A DNA stretch of 64,000 nucleotides from Aestuariibaculum sediminum (GTDB lineage Bacteria > Bacteroidota > Bacteroidia > Flavobacteriales > Flavobacteriaceae), in contig NZ_JACVXB010000003.1 of the NCBI RefSeq assembly GCF_014596945.1, positions 540,432 to 604,431 on the forward strand, in the 5' to 3' direction. This document shows positions 63,981 through 64,000 of the stretch, one piece after another; within the stretch, counting starts at the first letter, position 1, and each line of letters begins with the position of its first letter. A model generated the notes under the pieces. It worked only from the letters and a program-made list of their open reading frames with translations. It searched no databases and was not told the DNA's origin. Both the position numbers and the translations under genes were made by a program.

Positions 63981-64000
63981 ACCAAAAAAGGCAACGACCT

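Noticed and set aside
1..64000. Insertion sequences, integrases, phage genes, att sites, toxin-antitoxin or defence genes
   Set aside because: None found on either strand. The two tRNA genes have no integrase or repeated 3-prime end nearby.

Overview
This is a 64 kb stretch of AT-rich chromosome from a Bacteroidota, almost certainly a member of the Flavobacteriaceae. The evidence is the TAnnTTTG-type -7 promoter elements, the short RpoD typical of the phylum, the hybrid two-component system (propeller, kinase, receiver and AraC domains on one chain), the flavobacterial division/cell-wall gene order without murF, degradative-type HMG-CoA reductase next to a GYDIA-type GHMP kinase, and a type III pantothenate kinase/LptC neighbourhood. 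I cannot name a genus from the sequence. Most of the window is vertically inherited core genome. I saw no insertion sequence, prophage, CRISPR array or integrase.

Layout. 1-5 kb: the start of a membrane-anchored AraC-type regulator running off the left edge, a gene-poor 600 bp stretch, and a 1348-residue hybrid sensor/regulator. 5-11 kb: a small unknown protein, primary sigma factor rpoD with two terminator hairpins, rpe, two tandem CBS-pair proteins, a CHRD lipoprotein, a structured convergent intergenic element, an MtfA-like metallopeptidase, a 25-codon remnant of a discoidin-like gene, and an orphan ECF sigma factor. 11-27.5 kb: tRNA-Arg, a GatB/YqeY-domain protein, then the whole dcw cluster read leftward (mraZ, rsmH, ftsL-like, ftsI, murE, mraY, murD, ftsW, murG, murC, ftsQ, ftsA, ftsZ). 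The cluster starts at a promoter overlapped by three 10-bp-spaced MraZ-type repeats and ends at a clear terminator. 27.5-38.6 kb: an alpha/beta hydrolase, engB, a TonB_C-like secreted protein, an orphan DppC-type permease, a tail-specific protease, the tight surE / small membrane protein / lpxB / NlpC-P60 / comEC run, and a thioredoxin. 38.6-44 kb: peptide use (two POT transporters and a DPP-IV-like peptidase). 44-46.6 kb: mevalonate-pathway genes. 46.6-54.5 kb: an envelope cluster (PpiD-like chaperone, CNNM/CorC protein, LptC, TPR protein, outer-membrane protein, coaX). Then tRNA-Phe.

54.8-63.9 kb is the most distinctive part. It holds a four-gene leftward operon: a Gfo/Idh/MocA oxidoreductase with a Tat signal, a 1130-residue HEAT-repeat protein with two DUF1080 (3-keto-disaccharide hydrolase family) domains, a GMC oxidoreductase, and a Tat-signal gluconate-2-dehydrogenase-subunit-3-like partner. 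Directly upstream is a regulator with an unusual build: a periplasmic LamG lectin-like domain, one membrane span, and a cytosolic SARP/BTAD-like winged-helix domain. Read together, this looks like a periplasmic oxidise-at-C3, eliminate, reduce route for glycoside breakdown, under a one-protein transmembrane glycan sensor. A pair of TTACCC direct repeats lies in the operon's promoter gap and is a candidate operator. The family assignments are solid; the pathway and the sensing model are inference.

Two smaller surprises are a perfect 12-bp hairpin followed by seven T residues inside the signal-peptide codons of lptC (a possible attenuator), and REP-like palindromes, one overlapping the murD start codon and one at the right edge.
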